5,919 bases of DNA from Clostridia bacterium (GTDB taxonomy: Bacteria; Bacillota; Clostridia; Oscillospirales; Butyricicoccaceae). Positions within the stretch are counted from its first letter, which is position 1. Each line of letters begins with the position of its first letter. The position numbers and the translations under genes are program-made. Shown here piece by piece: positions 5,038 through 5,919 of this stretch. The notes under the pieces are model-generated. The model worked only from the letters and a program-made list of their open reading frames with translations, made no database searches and had not been told where the DNA came from. Location: NCBI GenBank assembly GCA_017396925.1, contig JAFQKM010000096.1:1-5919 (forward strand), in the 5' to 3' direction.

Positions 5038-5919
5038 GCTGAAATCGAACTTCTTTTTGGTCAGCGCGTAACAGATGGGCACCAGCCAGAAGAAGAAGGC
5101 ATAGGGGACAGCCGAGGGATCGGCGCCCATAAAGCCCAGCGGAACCGTGCAGGCGATCGACCAGGGCACCATGCCGCCGATCAGAATGACCGAGTTCTGC
5201 ATATCCATGGCCATCTCGCGGTTGGTCGCGCCGTGCTTGCGGTAGGTTTCACGCAGCAGGGTGATGGTGACGATCGAGCCGATGGTCTGATTGCAGAAGA
5301 TGGCCACCGTGGCGATGCTCAGCCAGAGCGAGGTGCCGAAAAGGCCGACCTTCTGCACCGATTTATCAAAAATCACCGAAATATCCTCCAGCATGCCGGT
5401 GCCTTCGAAGATCTTCGAATAGGTGCAGGAAATGATGAGGATGACAACGACCTCCAGCATGGAGGCGGCGCCGCCGCCGCTCAGCAGGTCGCCCAGCGCA
5501 CCCGAGGTGGGCTGGTAGCCGAAGATGCAGGCGTGGATGACCTCCGAAAGAGGCATACCCTGAACAAAGACCGAAATGGCGCCGGCTGCGGCGATCGACA
5601 GCGAGCAGCTGACCCAGATGGGCACGCGCAGCAGGGGCAGCACCAGCATGATGATAAAGGGGATCAGCAGGCTGTGAGACAGGATAAAGTCGGTCTCGAT
5701 GGCCTGCAGCATGGCCGGATCGATGGTCTGAATGGGATGGAACCACGAGAGGACGGCATAGATCAGGGTGGTCAGCGCAAAGGGCAGGGCTGCCGTTTTG
5801 TGCATCAGCTTGACATTGCCGTACATATCGGTTTCGGTCAGCGCTGCAACGACGGTGGCTGCCGACGAGACCGGCGAGCCGCGGTCGCCGAAATAGACGC
5901 CCGAGAAGATGGCGCCGGC
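5032..5919 (-). CDS. nhaC: NhaC-family Na+/H+ antiporter, C-terminal part (5' end outside window)
   Basis: The frame is open from the right window edge to TAA at 5034-5032 and gives 295 residues of a polytopic membrane protein. The ATG at 5826 is internal, not the start, because the family signature lies upstream of it: SGVYFGDRGSPVSSAATVVA (6-25), the NhaC/MleN hallmark usually written GAYFGDRxSPMSSS. About seven hydrophobic segments follow (near 42-60, 83-97, 101-119, 155-171, 193-209, 243-263 and 271-285), with a conserved-looking CNQTIGS (209-215) between the fifth and sixth. NhaC proteins of about 450-480 aa exchange internal Na+ for external protons; MleN relatives instead exchange malate and protons for lactate and Na+, and the two cannot be told apart here. 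The gene ends at a strong terminator and converges on the lipoprotein gene. Confidence 0.88.
   Translation of the reverse strand, partial: AGAIFSGVYFGDRGSPVSSAATVVAALTETDMYGNVKLMHKTAALPFALTTLIYAVLSWFHPIQTIDPAMLQAIETDFILSHSLLIPFIIMLVLPLLRVPIWVSCSLSIAAAGAISVFVQGMPLSEVIHACIFGYQPTSGALGDLLSGGGAASMLEVVVILIISCTYSKIFEGTGMLEDISVIFDKSVQKVGLFGTSLWLSIATVAIFCNQTIGSIVTITLLRETYRKHGATNREMAMDMQNSVILIGGMVPWSIACTVPLGFMGADPSAVPYAFFFWLVPICYALTKKKFDFSK

Noticed and set aside
5032..5826. Treating the antiporter as a complete 264-aa protein starting at 5826
   Set aside because: The frame continues upstream to the window edge and carries the NhaC signature there, so the ATG is internal and the gene is simply cut by the window.

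Overview
The window looks like a chromosomal stretch from a GC-rich gut-type Firmicute (class Clostridia, possibly Oscillospirales). This is inferred from consensus AGGAGG-type ribosome binding sites, compact sigma-A-like promoters, GC-rich coding DNA with AT-rich intergenic gaps, and gene families common in that group. No mobile element, CRISPR array, rRNA or tRNA was seen.

Left part (1-2110): the tail of an unidentified gene ends at an intrinsic terminator. A promoter follows and drives an apparent two-gene operon: a 10-TM EamA/DMT-family transporter, then, after 38 nt and a perfect Shine-Dalgarno, a 289-aa radical SAM protein with a CX4CX2C cluster motif. A strong 14-bp terminator closes the operon.

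Middle part (2111-3928): a 77-aa protein with a single C-terminal membrane segment lies on the minus strand, converging on the radical SAM gene. It is divergent, across a 309-bp AT-rich gap, from a 404-aa plus-strand protein of unrecognised family. The C-terminal half of that protein resembles, by eye, the PLD-like ligand-binding or effector domains found in some regulators. This divergent pair is the least explained part of the window.

Right part (3929-5919): a 137-bp AT-rich gap carries overlapping palindromes whose right arm contains a -35 box. It controls a secreted SGNH/GDSL hydrolase lipoprotein with a clear lipobox and a complete Ser-Asp-His catalytic set. That gene converges on a minus-strand NhaC-family sodium/proton antiporter, cut by the window edge, with a shared hairpin terminator between them.

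The genes do not form one obvious pathway. The envelope-facing proteins (EamA transporter, small membrane protein, lipoprotein esterase, antiporter) look like a run of independent small transcription units. The most interesting leads are the divergent small membrane protein and orphan regulator-like pair, and the operator-like palindromes before the lipoprotein gene.
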